Positions 44,701 to 56,629 of a stretch of DNA of 64,000 nt are shown one piece after another (the stretch's first letter is position 1; every line of letters starts with the position of its first letter). The translations under genes and the position numbers were made by a program. Source of the DNA: Conchocele bisecta (Eukaryota > Mollusca > Bivalvia > Lucinida > Thyasiridae); contig CM055272.1 of assembly GCA_029237695.1 (NCBI GenBank), positions 17,782,042 to 17,846,041 on the forward strand, in the 5' to 3' direction. The notes below the pieces were generated by a model. That model saw nothing but the letters and a program-made list of their open reading frames with translations, was not told the DNA's origin and searched no databases.

Positions 44701-46239
44701 TATCCCGTCAACACAGTGCGTATGTGCCGTGAAACACGGTGCCGTGAAACATTTTTGATATCCTGTCAATACGACCTAATCACCGCGTATGAATATATGC
44801 GGTGACTGGGGTTACCTTTTTGCATTTTAAAGCCATTTGTAGGTGTTAACGGGATAAATAGAATAGTAGGTTAGTGCCGTGAATGGCAAATATATCTGGC
44901 GCGGCTCGGAAACGGGATGTGCTCGGCAGAGCCTCGCCCATCCCGTTTCCTAAGCCTTGCCAGATATTTTTTCCCATTCAAGGCACTAACCTACTATTCT
45001 CTACCAACCGTGTAACGTAATTTTACTATTCTATTTATCTCGTTAACACCTACAAATGGCTTTAAAATGCAAAAAGGTAACCCCAGTCACAGTTAGTTTA
45101 TTAAAAACTCAATATGTGGACTACACTTATTGTATCATTTCGTCCGCCCCTTCATTTCGGTTTGAATATATTTATTCCACATGAGTAACGGCGCTTTTGA
45201 AACTAAGCTGGCAGATAATAGAAGGTGCGACGATGTCCAGCCGTGGGTAAACAGTTCCCGAGTGCTACGACAAACGCTTACCCACAGCTGGACTTGGTTG
45301 ATCGTTATTGTTATATTTCCGTCGGAGATATTGTGTAATTCGATCATACATGCAGTACGTTCGGTACTTTGAAAACCTGTTACATTCAAACAGCTGAATT
45401 ACATTTTCCGGGGCCGCAGTACACGTCACGTGATGCAGGTGCCCCATCATTCTCATCAATTTCAACATGTCAGTGCAACCATTGTGAACTGGTCTGGTGA
45501 CGTAATGGTGCGTTCTAGTAGCGTTCTAGTAAAGTCGTGAGACACATGCATTACATAGGTGTTGGCTTGGTCCCGGAATGAGTATTGTCTACAGTCATGG
45601 ACAAGCTGCACGCGTTGTACGTTTGAACACGGCTGTGAGCGGTGTCGAACAAACGTATACGTTTATCAGACATAATGTTTCACACACTCGTGTGTCATGC
45701 AATGTCACACACATATGTTTATCAGGTAACTCTCGCTGCCATGACCGAATTCGGTCTCACCGATAACAAACTGTCTTGTCTAGCATTGAATACATGTACA
45801 CTTAGATAAGCCCGTTACGGCTCTCAACTACTATCATTACCGTTTATATTGGCCAACCACGTCACATGATCTTACAGAATGACGTCGTTGCAATGACCGA
45901 ACGTTCTTTTCAGCGAAATTCCATGTTTTATTTATCCACCCTTAGCACAAAACGTTAACTGATAATTATAATACCATGCAAGTGGATTATAATTGTATCA
46001 AAATTATCCGGCTCGGAAACGGTAGGAATTCCGAGGGTCGCCTCGGAATTCCTACGCGATTCCTAGCCGTGCCTGATAAAATTTGATATCAAAAGACAAT
46101 AGCCAGGTACACATATTCTCTATTTCCAGAACTAGACAGCTGTTCCTTGAAGAGTAATGGAAGTATAATGTTGAAGATTGATGCTCCACCCGATACATTC
46201 GTTCTCTTTGGTATTCTCGATTACACAGTTAAATATTGA
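41636..46239 (+). CDS. Meteorin-like copy 2: small secreted single-domain protein, three exons
   Basis: Exons 41636-41739, 44488-44684 and 46130-46239 join in phases 2 and 1 into 136 residues. Residues 1-19 form a signal peptide (MKGIVLVVGVSVVLAVAGA). Four cysteines follow, one in exon 1 (TICDI), two in exon 2 (EVCHGG, MVCIS) and one in exon 3 (DSCS). The segment CHGGTFRWNYPHGSTYLHF fits the C-x-x-G-x-x-x-W-x-Y-P-x-G signature of the meteorin N-terminal (CUB-like) domain, and the later IDAPPDTFVLFGILDY fits that domain's last strands. Meteorins are secreted neurotrophic/cytokine-like proteins with a second, NTR-like domain. Here a stop comes right after the first domain, so the product is about half the usual length. 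Homology is recognised by motif, not by search. The AATAAA at 46240 directly follows the stop. Introns are full of MITEs. Confidence 0.75.
41740..42558. other. Copy 2 intron 1, left part
   Basis: No exon or repeat family was recognised in this stretch of the 2.75-kb intron. Confidence 0.5.
42559..42844. mobile_element. Cluster of three family J hairpins
   Basis: A half copy at 42559-42600 and two adjacent full copies at about 42694-42775 and 42778-42844, each with GTGTCCGGTTTAGAGAGG. Confidence 0.85.
42940..42985 (+). mobile_element. Family E right end only
   Basis: GCCTGACAAACTTGGTAATA then CTAGCCTTGTATTCTCTAT, followed by GTTCAG and directly by a family C element. Confidence 0.6.
42991..43293 (+). 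mobile_element. Family C palindromic MITE, complete
   Basis: GCCTATTTCATCAACATTGC and its inverse GATGAAATAGGC, with two AAGTATACTTT motifs at each end and a CACAGCCAAATTGGCTGTG centre. Confidence 0.9.
43320..44050. mobile_element. Family V element, interrupted by a SINE
   Basis: Aligns in order with 30640-31215 (TTACAGAAATTAAACG, TTAGCATCAAAAGTG, then after the SINE CCAGAAATTGCATTGGAC and ATGACATCTCTAAATGCTGA). Confidence 0.65.
43399..43611 (-). mobile_element. tRNA-derived SINE with a 12-bp target site duplication
   Basis: On the minus strand: box A-like TAGCTCAGTGGTAGAGCATC, box B-like GGGTTCCAATCCC, a middle with TCCTTGGGCAAGACACC, and the shared CATTTACATTTAC tail. Flanked by identical TCGTTTTTACAC at 43387-43398 and 43612-43623. 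Confidence 0.9.
44080..44480 (+). mobile_element. Family E element split by a nested family D element, abutting exon 2
   Basis: E left arm (ACCAAGCTAGTGTC to GCCTGATAAACTTGAT) ends at about 44153. D occupies 44154-44449. E resumes ATCAAATGACACTAGCC and GGTATTCTCTAT to 44480, seven bases before exon 2. Confidence 0.85.
44154..44449 (+). mobile_element. Family D composite MITE nested in E
   Basis: ATCCCGTCAACACAGTGAG to TAACCTACTATTCTATT. An extra 30 bp (CTAGTCGATTCTCCGATTTT) lies in the first module. Confidence 0.85.
44488..44684 (+). CDS. Meteorin-like copy 2, exon 2 (core motif)
   Basis: One base completes the split codon, then 65 codons, then one base before donor GTACGT. Carries the CHGGTFRWNYPHG motif and VCISNVLGGTVFTVRDV. 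The acceptor is CTCTATGCCACAG. Confidence 0.8.
44699..45005 (+). mobile_element. Family D composite MITE, complete
   Basis: Starts about 14 bp after the exon 2 donor with ATCCCGTCAACACAGTGCG. A partial D arm follows at about 45027-45080. Confidence 0.88.
45006..45840. other. Copy 2 intron 2, middle part
   Basis: Opposing open frames at about 45135-45390 surround the inverted pair CCAGCCGTGGGTAAAC and TTACCCACAGCTGG. No splice sites support an exon. Confidence 0.4.
45841..46125 (+). mobile_element. Family E element (long version) abutting exon 3
   Basis: Aligns with 11550-11862 over about 290 bp (GTCACATGATCTTACAGAATG; GATAATTATAATACCATGC; hairpin at GGAATTCCGAGG). The right end ACATATTCTCTAT lies about six bases from the acceptor AG of exon 3. 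Confidence 0.8.
46130..46239 (+). CDS. Meteorin-like copy 2, terminal exon 3
   Basis: Two bases complete a Lys codon. Then 35 codons (LDSCSLKSNGSIMLKIDAPP, ending DYTVKY) run to TGA at 46237. Acceptor CTCTATTTCCAG. AATAAA at 46240-46245 could be the polyadenylation signal, unusually close to the stop. Confidence 0.75.
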
Positions 46240-47929
46240 AATAAATATACTGTCGAAATGTCATGTACGCTATAGTGTAAACCTATATTATTGTTTGCAA
46301 TGTAAAATAAGTTTGGACCACAAGTGCTACCAACTTATATTAATTACGACCCACACCGTAATTCAATACAGATAGGTATGTTGTACGTACCTTACTTTAG
46401 TTACGACCCACACAGTAATTCAGTACAGATATGTATGTTGTAAGTACCTTACTTCAGTCACGGCCCACACCGTAATTCAAATCAGGTATGTATGTTGTAC
46501 GTACCTTACTTTAGTCATGGCCCACACCGCAATTCAATACAGATATGTATGTTGTACGTACCTTACTTTAGTCACGGCCCACACCGCAATTCAATACAGA
46601 TATGTATGTTGTACGTACCTTACTTTAGTCACGGCCCACACCGTAATTCAATACAGATATGTATGGTGTACGTACCTTACTTTAGATACGGCCCACACCG
46701 TAATTCAATACAGATATGTATATTGTACGTACCTTACTTTCGTTACGACCTACACCGTAATGCATACAGATATGAATGTTGTACGTACCTTACTTTAGTT
46801 ACGGTCCACACCGTAATTCAATACAGATATGTTAGTTACGACCCACACCGCAATTCAGTACAGATACGCATTTTGTACGTTCTTTACTTTAGTTACAACC
46901 CACACCGTAATTCAATACAGATATGTATGTTGTACGTACCTTACTTTAGTGAGGGGCTACACCGTAATTCAATACAGATATGTATGTTGTACGTACATGT
47001 ACCTTACATTAGCTACGGCCCACACCGTTATTCAATACAGATATGTATCTTGTACGTACCTTACTTTACTTACGGCCCACACAGTAATTCAGTACAGATA
47101 TGTATGTTGTACGTACCTTACTTTAGTGAAGGCCCACAACGTAATGTAATACATATATGTATGTTGTACGTATCTTAATTTAGTTACGGTCCACACCGTA
47201 ATTCAGTACAGATATGTATATTGTACGTACCTGAATTTGGTCACGGCCCACACCGTAATTCAAATCAGGTATGTATGTTGTACGTACCTTACTTTAGTCA
47301 AGGCCCACACCGTAATTCAATACAGGTATGTATGTTGTACGTACCTTACATTCGTTACGAACCACACCGTAATGCATAAATATATGTATGTTGTACGTAC
47401 CTTACTTTAGTTACGGCCCACACCGTAATTCAATACAGATATGTATATTGTACGTACCTGAATTTAGTCACGGCCCAAACCGTAATTCAAATCAGGTATG
47501 TATGTTGTACGTACCTGACTATAGTTACGACCCACACCGTATTTCAATACAGATATGTATGTTGTACGTACCTTACTTTAGTCACGGCCTACACCGTAAT
47601 TCAATACATATGTGTATGTTGTACGTACCTTACTTTCGGTGCGACCCACACCGTAATGCATACATATATGTATGTTCTACGTACCTTACATTTGTTACGG
47701 CCCACACCGTAATTTAATACAGATATGTATGGTGTACGTACCTTACATTAGTTACGACCCACACCGTAATTCAGTACAGATAAGTATGTTGTACGTACCT
47801 TACTTTAGTTACGGCCCACACCATAATTCAATACAGACATGTATGTTGTACGTACCTTACATTTTCGTTACGACCTACACCGTAATGCATACAGATGTAT
47901 GGTGTACGTACCTTACTTTTAGTTACGTC

Positions 47930-48330
47930 CCACACCGTAAAATTTCAGTTACATATTTATATTAGTGTACGTTCATGTCAATTTTAAGTCAAGGCCCAAA
48001 CAGTAATTAAGAAAATCAGGTATGTATGTTGTACGGTACCGTTACTTTAGTTACGACCCACATCCGTAATTTCAAATTAACAGATATTGTTTATGGTGTA
48101 CGTATCCATTAATCTTTAGTTACGACTCGGGCCCACACAGTAAATTCAAAACATATATGTATGTTGTACGTACCTTGCTTTAGTCACGGCCCACACCGTA
48201 ATTCAAATAAGGTGTGTATGTTGTACGACCTTACTTTAGTTACGGCCCACACCGTAATTCAATAAAAGATATGTATGTTGTACGTACCTTAATTTAGTGA
48301 CGGGACACACCGTAATTAAAATCAGGTATG
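47930..48330 (+). repeat. Irregular satellite segment rich in single-base insertions
   Basis: Monomers here have scattered extra bases (TACGGTACCGTTACTTT, CACATCCGTAATTTCAAATT, ACGTATCCATTAATC) not seen elsewhere. The pattern resembles uncorrected long-read error more than evolution. Confidence 0.6.
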
Positions 48331-49900
48331 TATGTTGTACGTACCTTACTTTAGTTACGACCCACACCGTAATGCATACATATATGTATGTTGTACGTAC
48401 CTTACTTTAGTTACGGCCCACACCGTAATTCAATACAGATATATATATTGTACGTACCTGAATTTAGTCACGGCCCAAACCGTAATTCAAATCAGGTATG
48501 TATGTTGTACGTACCTTACTATAGTTACGACCCACACCGTAATTCAATAAAGATATGTATGTTGTACGAACCTTACTTTAGTCACGTCCCACACCGTAAT
48601 TCAATACAAATATGTATGTTGTACGTACCTTACTTTCGGTACGACCCACACCGTAATGCATACAGCTATGTATGCTGTACGTACCTTACATTTTTTACGG
48701 CCCACACCGTAATTCAATACAGATATGTATGGTGTACGTACCTTACATTAGTTACCACCCACACCGTAATTCAATACAGATATGTATGTTGTACGTACCT
48801 TACTTTAGTCACGGCCCACATCGTAATTAAATACAAATATGTATATTGAATGTACCTTACTTTAATTACGACCCATACCGTAATTCAATACAGATATGTT
48901 AGTTACGACCCACAACGCAATTCAGTACAGATGTGCATGTTGTACGTTCCTTACTTTAGTTACGGCCCACACCGTAATTCAATACAGATATGTATGTGGT
49001 ACGTACCTTACTTTTGTTACGACCCACACCGCAATTCAGTACAGATATGCATGTTGTACGTTCCTTACTTTAGTTACGGCCCACATCGTAATTCAATACA
49101 GATATGTATGTTGTACGTACCTAACTTTAGTGACGGCCAACACCGTAAATCAATACAGATATGTAGTTGTACGTACCTTACTTTAGTCACGACACACGCC
49201 GTAATTCAAATAAGGTATGTATGTTGTACATACCTTACTTTAGTTACGGCCTACACCGTAATTCAATACATGTATGTATGTTGTACGTACCTTACCGTAA
49301 TTAAATAAAAGATATGTATGTTGTATGTACCTTACTTTAGTCACGGCCCACACCGTAATTCAAATCAGGTATGCATGTTGTACGTACCTTACTTTAGTTA
49401 CGGCCAACACCGTAATTCGATACAGATATGTATGTTGTACTTACCTTACTTTAGTTACGGCCCACACCGTAATTCAATACATATATGTATGTTGTACGTA
49501 CTTTACTGTCGTTACGACCCGCACCGTAATGCATACATATATGTATGTTGTACGTACCTTAATTTTGTTACGGCCCACACAGTAATGTAATACAGATATG
49601 TATGTTGTACGTACCTTATTTTAGTTACGGCCCAAACCGTAATTCAAATCAGGTATGTATGTTGTACGTACCTTAATTTAGTTACGGCCCACACATCAAT
49701 AAAAAATCAGGTATGTATGTGGAACGTACCTTACTTTCGTTACGACGTACAGCGTAATTCAATACTGATATTTATGTTGTACGTACCTTACTTTAGTTAC
49801 GACCCACACCGTAATTCAATACAGATATGTATGTTGTACGTACCTTACTTTAGATACGGCCCACACCGAAGTTCAATACAGATATGTATGTTGTACGTAC

Positions 49901-52510
49901 CTTACTTTCTTTACAACCTACACCGTAACGCATACAGATATGTATGTTGTACGTACCTTACTTTAGTTACGGTGCTCTCCGTAATTTAATACAGATATGT
50001 ATGTTGTACGTACCTTACTTTAGTTACGGCCTACACCGTTATTCAGTACTGGTATGTATGTTGTACGTACCTTACTTTAGTCACGGCCTACACCGTAATT
50101 CAAATCAGATATGTATGTTGTACGTACCTTACTTTAGCTACGGCCCACACAGTAATTCAATACAGATATGTATGTTGTACGTACCTTACTTTAGTCACGG
50201 CCCACACCGTATTTCAAATCAGATAGGTATGTTGTACGTACCTTACTTTAGTTACGGCCCACACGGTAATTCAATACAGATATGTATGTTGTACGTACCT
50301 TACATTTGTTACGACCCACACCGTAATGAATGCAGATATGTATGTTGTACGTACCTTACTTTAGTGACGGCCCACACCGTAATTCAATACAGATATGTAT
50401 GTTGTACGTACCTTACTTTAGTCACGGCCCACACCGTAAATCATAACAGATATGTATGTTGTACGTACCTTTCTGTCGTTACGACCCACACCGTAATGCA
50501 AACGGATTTGTATGCTGTACGTACCTTACTTTAGTTACGGCCCACACCGTAATTCAATACAGATATGTATGGTGTACGTACCTTACTTTAGTTACGACCC
50601 ACACCGTAATTCAATACAGATATGTATGGTGTACGTACCTTACTTTAGTTACGGCCCACACCATAATTCAATACAGATATGTATGTTGTACGTACCTTAC
50701 TTTAGTTACGACCCACACCGTAATTCAATACAGATATGTATGGTGTACGTACCTTACTTTAGTTACGGCCCACACAGTAATTCAAAACATATATGTATGT
50801 TGTACGTACCTTACATTTGTTACGACCCACACCGTAATTCAAAACAGATATGTATGTTGTACGTACCTTACTTTAGTCACGGCCCACACCGTAATTCGAA
50901 TCAGAAATGTATGTTGTAGGTACCTTACTTTAGTTACGGCCCTCACCGTAATTCAATACTGATATCTATGCTGTACGTACCTTACTTTAGTTACGACCCA
51001 CACCGTAATTCAATACAGATATGTATGTTGTACGTACCTTACTTTAGTTACGACCCACACCGTAATTCAATACAGATATGTATGTTGTACGTACCTTACT
51101 TTAGTTACGGCCAGAACCGTGATTCAGTACAGGTATGTATGTTGTACGTACCTTAATTTTGTTACGGCCCACACCGTAATTCAATACAGATATGTATGTT
51201 GTACGTACCTTACTTTCTTTACAACCTACACCGTAACGCATACAGATATGTATGTTGTACGTACCTTACTTTAGTTACGGTGCTCTCCGTAATTTAATAC
51301 AGATATGTATGTTGTACGTACCTTACTTTAGTTACGGCCTACACCGTTATTCAGTACTGGTATGTATGTTGTACGTACCTTACTTTAGTCACGGCCTACA
51401 CCGTAATTCAAATCAGATATGTAGATTGTACGTACCTTACTTTAGCTACGCCCACACAGTAATTCAATACAGATATGTATGTTGTACGTACCTTACTTTA
51501 GTCACGGCCCACACCGTATTTCAAATCAGATAGGTATGTTGTACGTACCTTACTTTAGTTACGGCCCACACGGTAATTCAATACAGATATGTATGTTGTA
51601 CGTACCTTACATTTGTTACGACCCACACCGTAATGAATGCAGATATGTATGTTGTACGTACCTTACTTTAGTGACGGCCCACACCGTAATTCAATACAGA
51701 TATGTATGTTGTACGTACCTTACTTTAGTCACGGCCCACACCGTAAATCATAACATATGTATGTTGTACGTACCTTTCTGTCGTTACGACCCACACCGTA
51801 ATGCAAACGGATTTGTATGCTGTACGTACCTTACTTTAGTTACGGCCCACACCGTAATTCAATACAGATGTATGGTGTACGTACCTACTTTAGTTACGAC
51901 CCACACCGTAATTCAATACAGATATGTATGGTGTACGTACCTTACTTCAGTTACGCCCACACCATAATTCAATACAGATATGTATGTTGTACGTACCTTA
52001 CTTTAGTTACGACCCACACCGTAATTCAATACAGATATGTATGGTGTACGTACCTTACTTTAGTTACGGCCCACACAGTAATTCAAAACATATATGTATG
52101 TTGTACGTACCTTACATTTGTTACGACCCACACCGTAATTCAAAACAGATATGTATGTTGTACGTACCTTACTTTAGTCACGGCCCACACCGTAATTCGA
52201 ATCAGAAATGTATGTTGTAGGTACCTTACTTTAGTTACGGCCCTCACCGTAATTCAATACTGATATCTATGCTGTACGTACCTTACTTTAGTTACGACCC
52301 ACACCGTAATTCAATACAGATATATTTGTACCGTTACCTTACTTTAGTTACGACCCACACCGTAATTCAATACAGATATGTATGTTGTACGTACCTTACT
52401 TTAGTTACGGCCAGAACCGTGATTCAGTACAGGTATGTATGTTGTACGTACCTTAATTTTGTTACGGCCCACACCGTAATTCAATACAGATATGTATGTT
52501 GTACGTACCT
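49901..52510 (+). repeat. 1.3-kb tandem duplication (higher-order unit) within the satellite
   Basis: The block from 49901 recurs from 51209 (about 23 monomers), with the same order of rare variants: ACAACCTACACCGTAACGC, GTGCTCTCCGTAATTT, GCAAACGGATTTGTATGC, GGCCAGAACCGTGATTC. The second copy differs mostly by 1-2 base deletions. Confidence 0.9.
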
Positions 52511-55109
52511 TACTTTTGTTACGGCCCACAACGTAATTCAGTATAGGTATTTATTTTGTACGTACCTTGCTTTTGTTACGGCCCACACCGTATTTCAATA
52601 CAGATATCTATGTTGTACGTACCTTACTTTAGTTACTACCCACACCGCAATTCAGTACATATATGTATGTTCTACGTACCTTACTTTAGTTACGACCCAC
52701 ACCGTAATTCAATACAGGTATGAATGTTGTACGTACCTTACTTTAGTTACGACCCACACCGTAATTCAATACAGATATGAATGTTGTACGTACCTTACTT
52801 TAGTCACGGCCCACACCGTGATTCAAATCAGGTATGTATGTTCTACGTACCTTACTTTAGTTACGACCCACACCGTAATTCAATACAGATATGAATGTTG
52901 TACGTACCTTACTTTAGTTACGACCCACACCGCAATTCAGTACAGATATGCATGTTGTACGTTCCTTACTTTAGTTACTACCCACACCGTAATTCAATAC
53001 AGATATGTATGTTGTACGTAACTTACTTTACTGATGGCCTACACCGTAATTCAATACAGATATGTATTTTGTACGTACCTTACTTTAGTCACGGCCCACT
53101 CCGTAATTCAATACATGTATGTATGTTGTACGTACCTTACTTTAGTTACGACCCACACCGTAAGTAAATACAGATATGTATATTGTACGTACCTTACTTA
53201 AGTGACGGCCCACATCGTAATTCAATACAGATATGTATGTTGTACGTACCTTACTTTAGTAACGGCCCACACCGTAATTCAGTAAAGATATGTACGTTGT
53301 ACGTACCTTACTTTAGTCACGGCACACATCGCAATTCAATACAGATATGTATGTTGTACGTACCTTACTTTAGTTACGACCCACACCGCAATTCAGTACA
53401 TATATGGTACGTTCCTTACTTTAGTTACGACCCACACCGTAATTCAATACAGATATGTATGTTGTACGTACCTTACTTTAGTCACGGCCCACATCGTAAT
53501 TCAGTAAAGATATGTACGTTGTACGTACCTTACTTTAGTCACGGCACACATCGTAATTCAATACAGATATTTATGTTGTACGTACCTTACTTAAGTCACG
53601 GCCCACACCGTAATTCAATACAGATATGCATGTTGTACGTACCTTACTTTAGTTACGGCCCACACCGTAATTCAATACAGATATGTATGTTGTTCGTACC
53701 TTACTTTAGTCACGGCCCACACCCTAATTCATATCAGATATGTATGGTGTACGTAAGTTACTTTAGTTACGGCCCACACCGTAATTCAATACATATATGT
53801 ATGTTGTACGTACCTTACTTTAGTCACGGCCCACACGGTAATTTAAATCAGAGATGTATGTTGTACGTACCTTACTTTAGTTACGACCCACACCGTAATT
53901 CAATACATATATGTATGTTGTACGTACCTTACTTTAGTTACGACCCACACCACAATTCAGTACATATATGCATGTTGTACGTTCCTTACTTTAGTTACGG
54001 CCCACACCGTAATTAAATACAGATATGTATGTTGTACGTACCTTACTTAAGTGACGGCCCACACCGTAATTCAATACAGATATGTATGTTGTACGTACCT
54101 TACTTTAGTCACAGCCCACATCGTAATTCAGTACAGATATGTATGTTGTACGTACCTTACTGTCGTTACGACCCACACCATAATGCATACAGATATGTAT
54201 GATGTACGTACCTTACTTTAGTTACGACCCTTACCGTAATTCAATACAGATATGTATGTTGTACGTACCTTACTTTAGTTACGGCCCACACCGTGATTCA
54301 GTACAGGTATGTATGTTGTACGTATCTTACTTTAGTTACGGCCCACACCGTAATTCAAATCAGATATGTATGTTGTACGTACCTTATTTTAGTGACGGCC
54401 CACACCGTAATTCAATACAGATATGAATGTTGTACGTACCTTACTTTAGTTACGGCCCACACCGTAATTCAATACATATATGTATATTGTACGTACCTTA
54501 ATTTAGTCACGGCCCACATCGTAATTCAAATCAGGTATGTATGTTGTACGTACCTTACTTTAGTTACGGCCCACATCGTAATTCAATACATATATGTATG
54601 TTGTACGTACCTTACTTTAGTTATGACCTACAGCATATTTCAATACAGATATGTATGTTGTACGTACCTTACTTTAGTCACGACCCACACCGTAATTCAG
54701 TACAGATATGTATGTTGTACGTATCTTACTTTAGTCACGGCCCACACCGTAATTCAGTGCAGATATGTATGTTGTACGTACCTTACTTTAGTCACGGCCC
54801 ACACCGTAATTCAGTGCAGATATGTATGTTGTACGTACCTTACTTTAGTCACGACCCACACCGTAATTCAGTACAGATATGTATGTTGTACGTACCTTAC
54901 TTTAGTCACGGCCCACACCGTAATTCAGTGCAGATATGTATGTTGTACGTACCTTCCTTTAGTTTAAGGTGACTTTTTGGGGCATTCAGAGCTAGGTGTG
55001 TTTTTTGCTTGTTTCTAAACCACCTCTACTACGAGTTATTGACATGTGTCTTAGCGCATCATACATGTATAAATGACCGATTGGCCTGTTTTTAATCTTC
55101 ACTCAAACT

Positions 55110-55365
55110 ACGGAGCCCCGTAGGGGACGTAGACTTCTTTTTTTCCAACGGGAACGAATTGTTAATTCGTGAGAACGAATTGTTATATCGTGGGAACGAA
55201 TTCTTAATTTGAGGGGTCGAATTGTTAAATTGAGAAAACGAATTTTCATTTCGTGGAACCGAATTGTTAATTCGATGGAACGAATTGTTATATCGTGGGG
55301 ACGAATTGTTAATTCGAGCGAACGAATTAATAAAAATAATCCATATCCGCTGCTGGGCTCCGTAC
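55110..55365. mobile_element. Family K foldback element
   Basis: GGAGCCCCGTAGGGGACG at the left, AACGAATTGTTAATTCG-type units inside, and TGGGCTCCGT at the right. Confidence 0.75.
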
Positions 55366-55484
55366 TAAGTCAACCATTGGGGGGGGGGCGATTTTTCCTA
55401 GTAAGCCATCGCATGAGCCCAGTTCTCCGATCTGATTTAGAAAGATAGGCTCACCACACACATTGTTGTTTCAAGTCACAATCT

Positions 55485-55797
55485 GAGATCTGCCTGTTCG
55501 ATAGTCTGCTTTGCTGCCGACGAACTGTTGGCTATTAAACACGTTACAAAATAAATATTTAAATAAGTACTGTTTCATCAATAACAAAACCGTCACGCTC
55601 CTGAATTCTGTTTGTTTGATGGAAGTCCTTCAAATATTTATTTTATTGCGAACAAAAAAAAATTAATTCTATGGTAATTTAACATGGGACAAAAAGACGT
55701 TTTGTGAATTGACTCCGAAACCTGGCTAGATAGTCTGGAATTAATGCAACTAAGAAAGCAACAAAATTATATTTTGAAAATCGGTACACAAATTCCA
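55485..55797. repeat. Family L dispersed repeat
   Basis: TTTGCTGCCGACGAACTGTT, TTTCATCAATAACAAAACCG and GAAACCTGGCTAGATAGTC match 27640-28450. Confidence 0.65.
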
Positions 55798-55973
55798 AAG
55801 CCGAGCACATCCCGTTTCCGTGCCGCGCCAGATATTTTTTCCCATTCACGGCACTAACCTACTATTCTATTTATCCCGTCAACACCTACAAATGGCTGTA
55901 AAATGCAAACATTGTATTGACTGGATATCAAAAATGTTTCACGGCACATACGCACTGTGTTGACGGGATAATT
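55798..55973 (+). mobile_element. Family D element, partial
   Basis: Starts inside the hairpin (CCGAGCACATCCCG) and ends GTGTTGACGGGATAAT. Confidence 0.8.
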
Positions 55974-56084
55974 ACAATATGAAGACCAATTTCTTCTGTC
56001 ATACATATGCAGTAAAATTGTCTAGGACGACTTGGTGTATTGTCAAAATGTGTAGCATATCCTATGTACACAACCGCCTGCGTT

Positions 56085-56285
56085 AAACTTACCGAGATCT
56101 CAACGTTTCTCAACATATATTGGCGATCTCAACTCGCAGTCAAGCAGTTGTATTGACCGAGCCTGAGTTGTATCACAGCTCAGGCTCAGTCAATCAATCT
56201 GCTTGATTTTCAGGCACAGTATTTAAGCATTCTGAAAGAAATGAATTGACAACTACTGGCAGGATTAGCGCAGGCGGTTTTGTAT
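56085..56285 (+). mobile_element. Family G hairpin MITE, complete
   Basis: ACAACCGCCTGCGTTAAACT and AGGATTAGCGCAGGCGGTT are inverted termini; hairpin at GAGCCTGAGTTGTATCACAG. Confidence 0.8.
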
Positions 56286-56393
56286 ATATTACATGTACAT
56301 GTAAGCCATATATGGACATGGAATAGATAAGACATTATGCCTACAAACGTATAACCGCTTGGAGTTGAATTTATGCACTGTGTGTACATCCAT

Positions 56394-56603
56394 TTAACTC
56401 TTAGAGCGCGGGAGACGGTAGTTGTCGTCTGCCGCTGTTCATATTTCGTACTTTATCTTCCTAAAAACATTGTTTGACACCACTTTAGAATCATTTCCAA
56501 TGGAAATGATTCTAAAGTGGTGTCAAACAATGTTTCCGTTGAATAAAAATGGAAATATAAAAACAGCAGAAGACAAAATTTAATTCAGCACTGTCCGAGT
56601 TAA
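56394..56603 (+). mobile_element. Family Q TTAA-flanked MITE in the promoter region of copy 3
   Basis: TTAA at both ends. Left TTAACTCTTAGAGCGCGGG and the complement of CTGTCCGAGTTAA are inverted. The interior has a perfect 68-bp palindrome (56466-56534) with CCACTTTAGAATCATTTCC. It ends 26 bp before the start codon. Confidence 0.75.
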
Positions 56604-56629
56604 CATACCGGTCGGATACTGGTATATTC

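Larger units (their letters stand above)
46335..54965 (+). repeat. 57-bp satellite array, about 150 copies
   Basis: Consensus monomer parts: GTATGTTGTACGTACCTTAC, TTTAGTTACGGCCCACACCG, TAATTCAATACAGATAT. Each monomer has two palindromes at fixed spacing, GTACGTAC and TTACGG-cccaca-CCGTAA. The period is divisible by three, so two plus-strand frames stay open for long stretches (up to 277 codons), giving 19-residue repeats such as MLYVPYFSYGPHRNSIQIC. Variants with TAATGCATACAG are one base shorter and shift the frame. Others read CAAATCAGGTATG. Nothing suggests real coding: no start or splice context, and frames hop at length variants. The array begins about 95 bp after the stop of copy 2. Confidence 0.95.

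Noticed and set aside
45135..45389. Opposing open frames in copy 2 intron 2
   Set aside because: Both arise around an inverted repeat, and neither has credible splice sites or homology.
46492..54967. Long open frames (up to 277 codons) with 19-residue repeats
   Set aside because: They follow from the 57-bp satellite period, occur in two frames, hop at one-base length variants and lack start or splice context.
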